Shown piece by piece: positions 45,515 through 54,379 of a DNA stretch of 64,000 nt. A program made the translations under genes and the position numbers. The notes under the pieces were generated by a model. It worked only from the letters and a program-made list of their open reading frames with translations. It did not search any database and had not been told where the DNA came from. Position 1 is the stretch's first letter; each line of letters begins with the position of its first letter. Source of the DNA: Acidobacteriota bacterium (GTDB lineage Bacteria > Acidobacteriota > Terriglobia > Terriglobales > SCQP01); the NCBI GenBank assembly GCA_021789895.1, contig JAJYIU010000015.1, positions 24,860 through 88,859 of the forward strand, read 5' to 3'.

Positions 45515-45543
45515 TTGCATTCAAAATCCGGATTGGATAAATT
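45515..45543 (+). promoter_or_regulatory. Possible promoter upstream of terminator at 45572
   Basis: TTGCAT (45515), 17-bp spacer, TAAATT (45538). With the terminator at 45572-45612 this would define an RNA of about 60 nt. The match to consensus is moderate. Confidence 0.3.
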
Positions 45544-45571
45544 ATTTTCAACTTCGGGCAGTAATCCCCAC

Positions 45572-45612
45572 AGGCGCGGGCCTTGACCTCCCCCGCGCCT
45601 TTTCTGTTTTTA
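45572..45612 (+). terminator. Intrinsic terminator downstream of pgeF
   Basis: AGGCGCGGG (45572-45580) pairs perfectly with CCCGCGCCT (45592-45600) across an 11-nt loop and is followed by TTTTCTGTTTTT. It is 129 bp past the pgeF stop, so it may end pgeF or a separate small RNA. Confidence 0.8.
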
Positions 45613-45688
45613 TGCCCGCTTTGCTGGCGCCGAGCGCGGAAGCCGCGAAATCGCGCCTAAAATAAAAAAACAGGCCGAGCCGATTTTT

Positions 45689-46093
45689 ATGTCTGGTCCC
45701 AGCCACATTTCGCGATGGGCGGCATTTCTAGCCATTATTGCCGGGACCTGGCTGCTGGCGCGGGGCCTCTACAGCCTCTTCGTCAATGCCGGATACCATC
45801 CCCCGGCATCGGTCCCGCTTTGGGCGGGGCTGCTGCATCAACTCCAGCCGGCGACGGCATTTCCCTGGCTGATGGCGCTGATGGGCGGATTATGGATTAC
45901 CGGCGCCAATTGCGAGCTTTTCCAGGCCCGCTCGCGCGTGCGTCCGCTGTGGCTGCTCTCCGGCCTGGCCGGGTTCGGATGGACGGGCGTGGGGACCACG
46001 CTGAGCATGCTGGTTTGGACCGTGCCCTTGAGCGGCGCCATGGTGCAGGCCTGGCGGGTTCGAGCCGCAAAGCGGCCGGCCGAATTACAATAA
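45689..46093 (+). CDS. Small polytopic membrane protein
   Basis: 134 residues with three to four hydrophobic helices (about 8-28, 55-72, 86-104 and 105-122): WAAFLAIIAGTWLLARGLYS, FPWLMALMGGLWITG and WLLSGLAGFGWTGVGTTLS. No motif or family is recognised. An A-rich run upstream (AATAAAAAAAC) may hold the promoter. It is 48 bp before the ferritin-like gene and may be co-transcribed with it. Confidence 0.6.
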   Translation: MSGPSHISRWAAFLAIIAGTWLLARGLYSLFVNAGYHPPASVPLWAGLLHQLQPATAFPWLMALMGGLWITGANCELFQARSRVRPLWLLSGLAGFGWTGVGTTLSMLVWTVPLSGAMVQAWRVRAAKRPAELQ

Positions 46094-46141
46094 GGAACGC
46101 GCCCGCCGGGGCTTACGCCGCGCGATTGAGGTCGAAAACCT

Positions 46142-46801
46142 ATGGATCATCGGGAATTTATTCAGCAATTGCAACGCGAACTTCAATTGGAGTTGGCGCG
46201 ACTGGATGCCTTGCCCCTGGCGCAGCCGGGACAATCCGCGCCGGCCGCGGTGATCGAATTACTCAAGCTGGCGCTCAAGAGCGAAATTGAAGCCAGCGAA
46301 ATCGCCGCCTCGTGGATGCTGACCACGCCGGAGATGGATTTAAAGCTGGGGCTGGCGCGGCAATGCGGCGATGAAGCCCGCCATTTTTATCTCATCCAGC
46401 AGCGGCTGCTCGAATTGGGCTTCCCGGCGCAGGATTACAATCCCGTGGCGCACGGCTATTCCCCCTTATTCCGCTACCTGCGCACTTTGCACGGCACGGT
46501 CGAACGGCTGGCGGCGGCGCAGTTCGCGCGCGAAGGCATCGCCCACAAGATGAATGGCCGCTTTATCGCATATCTCGAGCAAGCGGGCGATCTGCCGTCG
46601 GCGGCGATGTACCGCAATGTCGTACAGCCGGAAGAGGCGGCGCATCACGAATTCGCCATCCGCATGCTGGGAAAGTACGCCAATACTCCCGAGGCCCAAA
46701 CCAGCGCCCGCGCAGCGATGCGCCGCTCGCTGGAGTTGTCGGATGAGTTCCGCGAGCTGGCCGGCAATGCCCTGGGTTCGGCCGCCATACCGGCATCCTG
46801 A
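46142..46801 (+). CDS. Ferritin-like diiron protein
   Basis: 219 residues, all-helical. Spacing of acidic and His residues fits a diiron four-helix bundle: KSEIEASEIAASWM (helix 1), CGDEARHFYLIQQR (helix 2, E-x-x-H), a third helix around REGIAHKMNGRFI and EEAAHHEFAIRMLGK (helix 4, E-x-x-H). It resembles the MiaE/ferritin-like groups; substrate or storage role is undetermined. No ferroxidase partner is adjacent. Confidence 0.72.
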   Translation: MDHREFIQQLQRELQLELARLDALPLAQPGQSAPAAVIELLKLALKSEIEASEIAASWMLTTPEMDLKLGLARQCGDEARHFYLIQQRLLELGFPAQDYNPVAHGYSPLFRYLRTLHGTVERLAAAQFAREGIAHKMNGRFIAYLEQAGDLPSAAMYRNVVQPEEAAHHEFAIRMLGKYANTPEAQTSARAAMRRSLELSDEFRELAGNALGSAAIPAS

Positions 46802-46874
46802 TAGCGGCGGCGTGCGAAGGAAAACCGCGGCCGGGCGGGGGCTGATTCCGGCCGGGTCGGTTCGCCGCGGCCGG

Positions 46875-47279
46875 CTACCCGCGGGTGCTATTCGTCAGGA
46901 TGCAATTGCCGGGATTGCGGGCGTCGTAGCGAATGACGACCGTATTGCCGGGCAGAAAATACTCGGCCTCGGCCTGGGTAATGGATTGCGAGCTTTCGTA
47001 CTCGACCCCGGCGATCTCATATTTGTAAACCGCGATGATGGATTCTTCCGGCATGGAAATCAACAGGCGCCGTGAGGGTTTGGAATCGCCCGCGGGGATG
47101 GGCGTCAGGATATCCACGATCTTGCCGGAAGCGAGGCGGCCGCTCTGCCTGAGCCATGCGCGCCGCTGCCGCTCGCGTTCTTGCGGGGTCGGGCGGCGCC
47201 GCCAGTAGAAGTAGGCTGCGAGTCCCCCGAATGCAAGCCCGCATGCCAGCCAAGCGCCCCAGTGAAGCTGCCAGTCCAT
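46875..47279 (-). CDS. Membrane-anchored DUF3592-like protein
   Basis: 134 residues. One N-terminal helix (WGAWLACGLAFGGLAAYFYW) then an Arg-rich stretch and a beta-rich domain: SGKIVDILTPIPAG, IIAVYKYEIAGVEYESSQSI, YFLPGNTVVIRYDARNPGNCIL. The YxYxxxGxxYxSS...G..V.VRYDPxNP pattern is the DUF3592 style; function unknown. It lies downstream of the FecR/DUF6600 gene, separated by a strong hairpin. Start ATG 47279. Confidence 0.65.
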   Translation of the reverse strand: MDWQLHWGAWLACGLAFGGLAAYFYWRRRPTPQERERQRRAWLRQSGRLASGKIVDILTPIPAGDSKPSRRLLISMPEESIIAVYKYEIAGVEYESSQSITQAEAEYFLPGNTVVIRYDARNPGNCILTNSTRG

Positions 47280-47325
47280 GATTGGTACTCATTATCATGC
47301 TCCAGGAAGCGCCTCAATGCGGGAA

Positions 47326-47362
47326 CTCCCTCGGAAAACCGTAACCGGGTTTCCCGAGGGAG
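47326..47362 (-). terminator. Strong hairpin between FecR-like gene and DUF3592-like gene
   Basis: Bases 47326-47362 form a 15-bp stem (CTCCCTCGG with CCGAGGGAG, then AAACC with GGTTT, with one G-U pair on the minus strand) and a 7-nt loop. It follows the stop of the leftward gene at 47388 by 25 bp. No U-tract is present, so it may be a processing or Rho-associated hairpin. Confidence 0.55.
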
Positions 47363-47387
47363 CCTTGAACCGCAGCGGATTTACGGA

Positions 47388-49841
47388 TTAATGGCGATGC
47401 GGGCCGGAGGAAGCATGGGGATGGAACCCGCCGCCGGAGCGGGCATGGTAGCCGCCGCCGGAGGGCGGATGATAGCCACCACCGGCTGCGGGATGATAGC
47501 CGCCGCCGGAGCTATGGTACCCGCCGCCGCCATGGTAGCCGCCATAGGCATGGGGGGAGGGGTGGTAACCGCCGGAGTTGCCGGACGAATGATAGCCGCC
47601 ATACGATCTCGGCGCGGGCCGGGCATAGCCGCTATCGCCGGAGTGACTATAACCGCTGTTGCCGGCGCGCGACGGAGGAGAAACCCGCCGGCCCCATTGC
47701 CCCGGGCTCGAGCCGCTATCGGACCAGCGGCCGTTGCCGCCGCTGGAGCCCGCCGGGGGTGAAACCCGCCGGCCCCATCCGGATTGACTCGCGCCGACGT
47801 TGCGCGCGCCATAATCCGCGCTGCTGCCGCTGTTGCGGCCGCCGCCCGAACTGCCGGCATTGTTGCCCGAGGCGCGGGCTCCGAAGTCAGGGTGATTCAT
47901 GAACACCTGGCTCCGGGGTGAATTGCCATTGCTTCCGCGGCTATAACCGGAGATGCTGCGGCCGGAGGGGAATCCCTGCCGCGAAGCCGGAGAGCTCTGC
48001 CGCGCCAGGGGGAGATTGCGCGTACCCGAGCCCAGGCGCTGAGCCGAAGGATTGACGCTCCCGCCAAAACTATGCCACCCGTTCTGGCGGCCCGGCGACT
48101 CATGGTTGATTGCAAACACCCGGCTGGAAGCCGCCGGGCTGGAGATGGCGCGCCGGACCCCGGCCGCGCCGCCGGTGCGGGAGGCATTATGCGCGGCCGC
48201 CACGCTGCCGTGGGCGGCGTTCCGCGCATAAAATCCGCTAGCGTTGAAGCGCTGCTGGACCTGATTCATGGCCGCGCGCACTCGCGTCAACGACAGGCTG
48301 CGGGTCGCCACGCGTGCCGGCGTGTGCTGGAAGACGCGGATGCGGCTGAGGCGGGCCGGCGGACGCACGGCCGGCCCCGCTCCGGGCATCAGCCGGAAGC
48401 TGGCGCGGGTAGGCGCCACGGGCGCGGTTCCGCGAACGAAACCCACCCGCGTCAGCGCTGGATGGCTCAGCCGTTTCCCCAGGCGATCCACGCGCCCGTT
48501 GGCGAACCCGGTGGCGGTGATCGCCACCACCGATCCGGGAACCCGATAGTTTTTCATGTGCTGCAGGCCATAGCGCGTCACCAGCGGTTGTCCGTTGATC
48601 GCTTTGACGCCACCGCGCACGCTCAAGCCTCCGGGCTGGGGTTTATGCGCGCCATAGAAGCCATAACTCCGGCTGAGCGGCCGGCCATTGACCATCTTGA
48701 CCCCGTTGATGATGCCGGTCGAGCCGTAAACGTTGGTGATGTTGGTGACGTTGGTGATGTAATTGACCTGGGTGTAGCCGTAGTAGGGCTCATAGGGAGC
48801 CAGGGGCAGCCAGCCGATGCAGGGGCCGCCGCCGAAACCGAAGCCAAACCCCCAGCCCGCGCCGGCGTAGAAGAAGTTGACGTAAGCCGGCGCCCACCAG
48901 TCGGCGCCGTAGAACGGCCCCGGCCACCAGCACCAGCCCTCGCCCGCGGTAAAGAACCAGCGGCCATAGTGGTATGGCGCCCAGCCCCAGGGTTCATACG
49001 AAACCCAGGTCCAGCCGTAATCGGGAATCCAGACCCAGCGGCCGTAGTAGTAAGGCGTCCAGCCGGACGCCACGGCAACCGGATGCCAGACTTCGCCATA
49101 GTCGGGCACCCAAACCCAATGCCCGTACCGGTCCAGATCGCCGCCGCCATAGATATTCGCATTCAGGTAATGATTGGAAGGCGCTTTCAACAGCGCTTCA
49201 TCGCGCCGGCCGACCCAGCGGTCCCAGGCGTCGCGGGCGGGCGCGTTGACGACCTGGTATTGCGGGTTCTGGCTGCCGGCGATCTGAATCTGCTTGCCTT
49301 GTTTGACGGTCACCTGGCCCTGCGCCGTCCAGACGAGGGCGCGGCCGTGCCGCACGGTGACGGCGGTATGCGAGGCGTCCACCACGTCCACGCGGATCTC
49401 GCTGGTGCCCAGCGGCCGCACGCTCATGTTGGGCGTGTCGATTTCCGCATCCAGCCGGGCATGATCGAAGCGCGAAAAAGTCGCCGTGCCCAGCTTCATC
49501 TGCAATTGCAGCCGCGCGCCGCGGAAGCGGGTCAGGATCAGCTCGGTGTGTCCGGCTATTTGCACGACGTCATTGCGGTCGAATTGCACTTCGGCGCGGC
49601 CCTGGCCGGCCAGGTAAATCGAGTCCCCGGCGACCAGCGGCGTATTGAGCACCGCATCTTGCCAATTCCGGCTGCCGGTCTGCAGCAGGCTGACTTTGCC
49701 CTGCATCAAGCTGAGCCGTGCCACGCTGGGTCCGGGTTGCTTGGCAGCCGCCGCCAGGCTCAAGGCCATTGCCAATCCGGCAGCCGCCATCCCGCGCCGC
49801 CATCCCTTGCCGCCATTGTTGCGTGTCTGGTCGCGTTCCAT
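47388..49841 (-). CDS. FecR-domain, Trp-rich-repeat protein (DUF6600-like) with Gly/Tyr/His-rich tail
   Basis: 817 residues. Signal peptide (WRRGMAAAGLAMALSLAAAAK). Residues about 40-190 are a FecR-type domain (VSLLQTGSRNWQDAVLNTPLVAGDSIYLAGQGRAEVQF; then SEIRVDVVDASHTAVTVRHG). Residues about 225-360 hold tandem Trp/Tyr-rich repeats such as YGHWVWVPDYGEVWHP, YYGRWVWIPDYGWTWV and YHYGRWFFTAGEGWCWW. The last 250 residues are disordered and end in repeats like GGYHSSGGGYHPAAGGGYH, which could bind metal. The start has GGAGG upstream. No transducer or sigma factor is adjacent. Function is unknown; similar proteins are common in Acidobacteriota. Confidence 0.85.
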   Translation of the reverse strand: MERDQTRNNGGKGWRRGMAAAGLAMALSLAAAAKQPGPSVARLSLMQGKVSLLQTGSRNWQDAVLNTPLVAGDSIYLAGQGRAEVQFDRNDVVQIAGHTELILTRFRGARLQLQMKLGTATFSRFDHARLDAEIDTPNMSVRPLGTSEIRVDVVDASHTAVTVRHGRALVWTAQGQVTVKQGKQIQIAGSQNPQYQVVNAPARDAWDRWVGRRDEALLKAPSNHYLNANIYGGGDLDRYGHWVWVPDYGEVWHPVAVASGWTPYYYGRWVWIPDYGWTWVSYEPWGWAPYHYGRWFFTAGEGWCWWPGPFYGADWWAPAYVNFFYAGAGWGFGFGFGGGPCIGWLPLAPYEPYYGYTQVNYITNVTNITNVYGSTGIINGVKMVNGRPLSRSYGFYGAHKPQPGGLSVRGGVKAINGQPLVTRYGLQHMKNYRVPGSVVAITATGFANGRVDRLGKRLSHPALTRVGFVRGTAPVAPTRASFRLMPGAGPAVRPPARLSRIRVFQHTPARVATRSLSLTRVRAAMNQVQQRFNASGFYARNAAHGSVAAAHNASRTGGAAGVRRAISSPAASSRVFAINHESPGRQNGWHSFGGSVNPSAQRLGSGTRNLPLARQSSPASRQGFPSGRSISGYSRGSNGNSPRSQVFMNHPDFGARASGNNAGSSGGGRNSGSSADYGARNVGASQSGWGRRVSPPAGSSGGNGRWSDSGSSPGQWGRRVSPPSRAGNSGYSHSGDSGYARPAPRSYGGYHSSGNSGGYHPSPHAYGGYHGGGGYHSSGGGYHPAAGGGYHPPSGGGYHARSGGGFHPHASSGPHRH

Positions 49842-49876
49842 GGGCCACCTCCGCCCGCGGACTTACCACATCCACT

Positions 49877-49899
49877 ATCATAGGACGCCCGCCTATGAT
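49877..49899. promoter_or_regulatory. Inverted repeat upstream of the FecR-like gene
   Basis: ATCATAGG and CCTATGAT, perfect 8-bp arms with a 7-nt spacer, centred 47 bp before the start at 49841. A candidate operator; each arm also contains a TATGAT-like -10. Confidence 0.45.
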
Positions 49900-50094
49900 T
49901 TCCGTTACATACCACGGAACATCTTTATATTTAAACCTTAAGATGTGAAATAACGCTTAAGACGAAGCCAAAATTTCAAAGCTTAAGCTCGCCTGAAAAT
50001 AGCTGCCGTCAAGCCGGGAATTGCGGCTGCGCCGGTGGAAGCGCGATGCTGGGCGAAGCGATAAGCGTCGCATAGCTTCGTTGGTTCGTCGCTC

Positions 50095-50132
50095 GGCAAT
50101 CCTCATGTACGTCCATGTACACTGCGGTTGCC
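50095..50132. other. Hairpin-forming intergenic element
   Basis: GGCAA (50095) pairs with TTGCC (50128); inside, TGTAC (50106) pairs with GTACA (50117) with a 6-nt loop and an internal loop between the stems. A further hairpin, CGAAGC/GCTTCG, lies at 50054-50080. It could be a dispersed repeat or a structured RNA. Confidence 0.35.
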
Positions 50133-50318
50133 TCGCGCCTCCCGCCTCGCTCTGCTCGCTTCTCCCTTCGCCTTGGCGTTACTGAATCGCGGAGGGTCGG
50201 GACCTGACAGGAAACCCCGACCTTCCCACTCGACCTCGGCGTATCTAACTCCCATCGGTGGACTCGTGGGCCGCCGCTAGCGGCCTAAGTGCAAGCTAAG
50301 TTGCGCTGCAAGTGGAAA

Positions 50319-51353
<1,035 letters not shown>

Positions 51354-51359
51354 GAGTCA

Positions 51360-51365
51360 ATTATC
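51360..51365 (-). promoter_or_regulatory. -10 element (GATAAT) for galE
   Basis: On the minus strand GATAAT lies 6 nt upstream of the galE ATG, leaving no room for a ribosome-binding site; a leaderless transcript is likely. Confidence 0.45.
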
Positions 51366-51462
51366 GCAGCTTGCGTAGTGGCTACCGTGTCTGCGGGGAG
51401 AAAGCGCTAGGCCCGCCTTCGGGAAAGGATTACCCTGGGAAAGCGCAGAGGGAGGGTTGGCC

Positions 51463-52803
51463 ATGCCTTGGCTGGCGGCGCTGGCGATAGGTCTGTTGGC
51501 GGGCGGGGCCGCAGTGGAATGGGCGGCGCGGCGGCGGCAGCGGCATTGGAGCGAAACCTTGAACGCCGAGCGCGACGGCCGGGCGCAGGCGCAAGCGCAG
51601 TGGAGCGCGGCGGAGAGCCGGCTGGCGGAAGCGCGGCAGCAATACGAAAGCCGCCTGCAGGAATCCGCCGCCGGCGAAGACCGGCTGCGCACCCAATTGC
51701 AAGCTCTGCTGCCGCAGGTGGCGCAGCAGGTGCTGGGGACGACCAGCGCGCAATTGACCGATCTGGCCCGGCGCGATTTGCAGGCGATTGGCGAGCAAAC
51801 CCGGCACGCCGTGGGGCAGAGCAACGCCGATCTGCGCCAATCGGTGGAGCAGATGCAGCAGCAGATGCAGCAGTATCAGCAGCGCATCCATCAGCTCGAG
51901 ACCGAGCGCGCAGCCGCCGCCGCCCGGCTGGAGCAGCAGATCGTGAATTTGCAATCCACCGGCCTGGACATGAGCCAGGAGGCGCGCCGGCTGCGCGAGG
52001 CGCTCGAAAGCGGCAACAGCGTACGCGGCAACTGGGGCGAGCTGGAGCTGAAAAATATTTTCGATAGCTGCGGCCTGACCGAAGGCCGGGATTATGCGCT
52101 GCAATACACCATCGAGTACCAGGGGAAAAAACAGCGCCTGGACGCGGTGATTTCCCTGCCTTCCGGCCGCCGGCTGATCATCGATTCCAAAGCCAGCATG
52201 AAGCCCTTTTTCGATGCGCTGGCGCTGCCGGATGCCGAGCAGCAACGGGAGTTATTGCGCAGCCAGGCGAAAGCCCTGAAGCAGCATGCGGACGAGCTGG
52301 CGGAAAAGCAATACAGCCGGCACCTGGACAACAGCCTGCCGTGCGTGATTATGTTCGTGCCCAGCGAGGCGGTTTACCGGGCTGCGGTGCAGGCGGACGC
52401 GGCGCTGTTCGCCTATGGCACCGAGCTCAAGCCGGATCCGATGATCCTGGCAACGCCGTTGACCCTGATGCCGCTGATATTGACCATTGCCTATGGCTGG
52501 CGCGAGCAGCAGATTACGCGGGAAGCCAAACAGCTTCATACCGAACTGGAAATCTTTCTCGACCGGCTGAAAGTTTACGTCGAGCACGTGGATAAAATCG
52601 GCAGCGGCCTGGCCACCGCGGTGACCGCGTACGAAAAATCCCGCGGCTCCTATAGCCAGCGCCTGCTGCCGCAGATGCAAAAGATCGAGGCGCTGGGCGC
52701 CGATATCAGCGCCGTGCCGGAGCCGCGCGCGCTGCCGCCGGCGACCTCGGCCCTGCCCGCGGCCGGCGTCGAGGCGGCCCGCGCCGCCGGCGAGAGCGAA
52801 TAA
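51463..52803 (+). CDS. rmuC: DNA recombination protein RmuC
   Basis: 446 residues from the ATG at 51463, chosen because GGAGG lies 7 nt upstream; a TTG two codons earlier is possible. An N-terminal hydrophobic segment (LAALAIGLLAGGAAV), a long coiled-coil rich in Gln (about 30-170), and the RmuC nuclease-like domain: GNWGELELKNIFDSCGL, YQGKKQRLDAVISLPSGRRLIIDSKAS, LPCVIMFVPSEAVYRAA, ILATPLTLMPLILTIAYGWREQ. RmuC limits inversions at short repeats. Divergent from galE. Confidence 0.95.
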   Translation: MPWLAALAIGLLAGGAAVEWAARRRQRHWSETLNAERDGRAQAQAQWSAAESRLAEARQQYESRLQESAAGEDRLRTQLQALLPQVAQQVLGTTSAQLTDLARRDLQAIGEQTRHAVGQSNADLRQSVEQMQQQMQQYQQRIHQLETERAAAAARLEQQIVNLQSTGLDMSQEARRLREALESGNSVRGNWGELELKNIFDSCGLTEGRDYALQYTIEYQGKKQRLDAVISLPSGRRLIIDSKASMKPFFDALALPDAEQQRELLRSQAKALKQHADELAEKQYSRHLDNSLPCVIMFVPSEAVYRAAVQADAALFAYGTELKPDPMILATPLTLMPLILTIAYGWREQQITREAKQLHTELEIFLDRLKVYVEHVDKIGSGLATAVTAYEKSRGSYSQRLLPQMQKIEALGADISAVPEPRALPPATSALPAAGVEAARAAGESE

Positions 52804-52838
52804 AGCTCAAGGCAAGCTGAAGGCCGCCCGGCGGGGCG

Positions 52839-53108
52839 TCAATCCCGCGGGCCGGCGAAGGCCGAACGCCAGGGATGGCGCGCCATCCGGCGATAGCGCC
52901 GCATCTGGCCGCACCAGGCGAGATAAGCGGGCAGGCGCCGCCGCTCGCGCCACAGGAAAGCCCAGAACGCCCGGAACCCGAGGCTTTCCGCCGGCCTTCC
53001 GCTATAGGTTTCAATCCGCCAGCGCAGGTAAGGGCTGCGCCAGGGGCGGAGGCGATGCCGCCGGGTAGCCAGGCGAAAGAAGCGCAGCACGGCAAGCATA
53101 AATACCAT
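52839..53108 (-). CDS. Small Arg/Trp-rich protein, translationally adjacent to AAA+ ATPase
   Basis: 89 residues (86 from the next Met). Highly basic with many Arg and aromatic residues: RPWRSPYLRWRIETYSG, GFRAFWAFLWRERRRLPAYLAWCGQMRRYRRM. Its ATG shares an A with the stop of the ATPase gene (TAATG). I recall no named family; the SPYLRWRIETYSG core looks conserved enough to be a gene. It ends 35 bp before the convergent rmuC stop. Confidence 0.5.
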   Translation of the reverse strand: MVFMLAVLRFFRLATRRHRLRPWRSPYLRWRIETYSGRPAESLGFRAFWAFLWRERRRLPAYLAWCGQMRRYRRMARHPWRSAFAGPRD

Positions 53109-54289
53109 TATGAAATTGGCGGCATGATCCGTTTCATGAAGCCGTCGAATAAAGGCACGGTAAAGGCATTGTCGCCATGCGCAGGACTATACAGCATTCC
53201 TTTTTTGATCAGCGAGCTGCGAACGGGCGCTACGTTGGTCACATTTCTCCCCAGCCGCTCCGCGATATCGCCCGAACGATGAGGCCCCGGACCCAAGTCC
53301 GCCATGGCTCGCAAGTACCGCCGTTCGGTGGGCGTCAAACGATCGAACCGCACCCGAAAAAAACCGCGGTCGAGTTCGTTTAAAGCTAACTCGGAAGCCT
53401 GGATGGCAACGTCTTCCGTAATGGGGGACTCATCGGCCACCTCCCAACTGAATCGCCCCCACTCCTGCAGAAAGTATGGATAGCCCAAAGTCTTTTGCAA
53501 AATATGGCCGATGGCTTCAGGCGTAAAATCCACTCCTGCTCTAGCAGCGGGAATTTCCAGGGCGCTGCGCGCTGCGGGATCATCCAGCCGGCCAATTTCG
53601 ATGAATTCGAATAAACGTTCCGCGTACGACTTGGCGCGTCCCAATTGGCTGATCAGTTGCGGCAAACCCGCCGCCAACATAATGATCGGCAATTGCGCTT
53701 GATTGGCATTGTGGATAGCGCGTAATAAAGATGCGAGTTGATCGTTCTGTACATATTGCAATTCGTCTATGAACAACACCATCGCGGTGCCATATTCACG
53801 CCCGGCCTGGCCTATGGTCATGAATAAATCGGTCAGATCGGAATCTAAATCACCGCTATCGGCCAGCCCGGGCTCAACCGGGAAATCCAAACCCACCTCA
53901 ATATCGTTGTATTTGACTCGCAAGGCTTGAGCAAAACCCGAGAGCGCATTTCGCGCCCGCTGTAAAACATCTCGGATTGCCTGGGAGCGATCCAAACGCA
54001 AAAGCGTGCCTCGCAAGGCAGGAATCAGGACGGCGGGAAGGGAGCGTTCTTCAGGGGCTTCGACTCGGATATTGGCAAATCCTAGAGCCTGAGCGTCAAT
54101 CTGAATTCGGTTCAGTAATACGGTTTTGCCAACCCCGCGCAGACCGTACAGGATCATTCCCCGGGTCGCGCGTTGATGGCGGCAGCGATCTAAAACCACC
54201 ATGGCCCGTTCAATCAATTCATCTCTGCCAGCTAATTCCGGGGGCGGCGTTCCTGCGCCGGGAGCATAGGGATTTCTGCGAGGGTCCAT
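53108..54289 (-). CDS. AAA+ ATPase with C-terminal winged helix
   Basis: 393 residues. Walker A GLRGVGKTV (about 49-57), Walker B MVLFIDELQYV (about 170), sensor-1-like IIMLAAGLPQLI. The C-terminus (about 330-393) looks like a winged helix (LTPTERRYLRAMADLGPGPHRSGDIAERLGRNVTNVAPVRSSLIKKGMLY). It resembles Orc/Cdc6-like or archaeal ATPase_2-type proteins. GC content is visibly lower than in neighbours, suggesting acquisition by transfer. No clear ribosome-binding site precedes the ATG. Directly upstream is an AT-rich island with two palindromes. Role unknown; a DNA-binding regulator or a mobile-element function are both possible. Confidence 0.8.
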   Translation of the reverse strand: MDPRRNPYAPGAGTPPPELAGRDELIERAMVVLDRCRHQRATRGMILYGLRGVGKTVLLNRIQIDAQALGFANIRVEAPEERSLPAVLIPALRGTLLRLDRSQAIRDVLQRARNALSGFAQALRVKYNDIEVGLDFPVEPGLADSGDLDSDLTDLFMTIGQAGREYGTAMVLFIDELQYVQNDQLASLLRAIHNANQAQLPIIMLAAGLPQLISQLGRAKSYAERLFEFIEIGRLDDPAARSALEIPAARAGVDFTPEAIGHILQKTLGYPYFLQEWGRFSWEVADESPITEDVAIQASELALNELDRGFFRVRFDRLTPTERRYLRAMADLGPGPHRSGDIAERLGRNVTNVAPVRSSLIKKGMLYSPAHGDNAFTVPLFDGFMKRIMPPIS

Positions 54290-54302
54290 TGATTAATTAT
54301 GC

Positions 54303-54339
54303 ATAGTTTATGATGGTTTATTAAAAAATCATAAACTAT
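54303..54339. promoter_or_regulatory. 12-bp inverted repeat upstream of the AAA+ ATPase gene
   Basis: ATAGTTTATGAT (54303-54314) and its exact complement ATCATAAACTAT (54328-54339) with a 13-nt AT-rich spacer, 14 bp before the ATPase start. It could be an autoregulatory operator or a terminator for the M1 gene. Confidence 0.55.
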
Positions 54340-54354
54340 ATTAAACTTAATATA
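54337..54354. promoter_or_regulatory. Second palindrome overlapping the first
   Basis: TATATTAA and TTAATATA flank a 2-nt centre (54345-54346), forming a near-perfect 18-bp palindrome sharing 3 bp with the upstream repeat. The surrounding 70 bp is AT-rich in an otherwise GC-rich region. Confidence 0.5.
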
Positions 54355-54379
54355 ATCAGGCGCTGCGAAGCCGGCGCTC

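Larger units (their letters stand above)
49842..50318. other. 477-bp non-coding region between the FecR-like gene and galE
   Basis: No convincing gene. Contents: an 8-bp inverted repeat (ATCATAGG/CCTATGAT, 49877-49884 and 49892-49899); three CTTAAG palindromes at 49937, 49956 and 49982 in a locally AT-rich stretch; a hairpin with bases GGCAA/TTGCC and an apical TGTAC/GTACA stem at 50095-50132; a GGTCGGG/CCCGACC pair around 50195-50225. The first two probably belong to the promoter region of the leftward gene; the 50040-50200 part resembles a dispersed intergenic element. Confidence 0.5.

Noticed and set aside
47440..47620. Short repeats as a CRISPR-like array
   Set aside because: They are in-frame GGYH repeats of the coding sequence, with irregular spacing and no cas genes nearby.
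48072..49883. Open plus-strand frame opposite the FecR-like gene
   Set aside because: Composition is a mirror of the real gene's repeats.
50040..50280. tRNA or other known RNA gene
   Set aside because: No cloverleaf, CCA or T-loop pattern can be drawn; only isolated stems.
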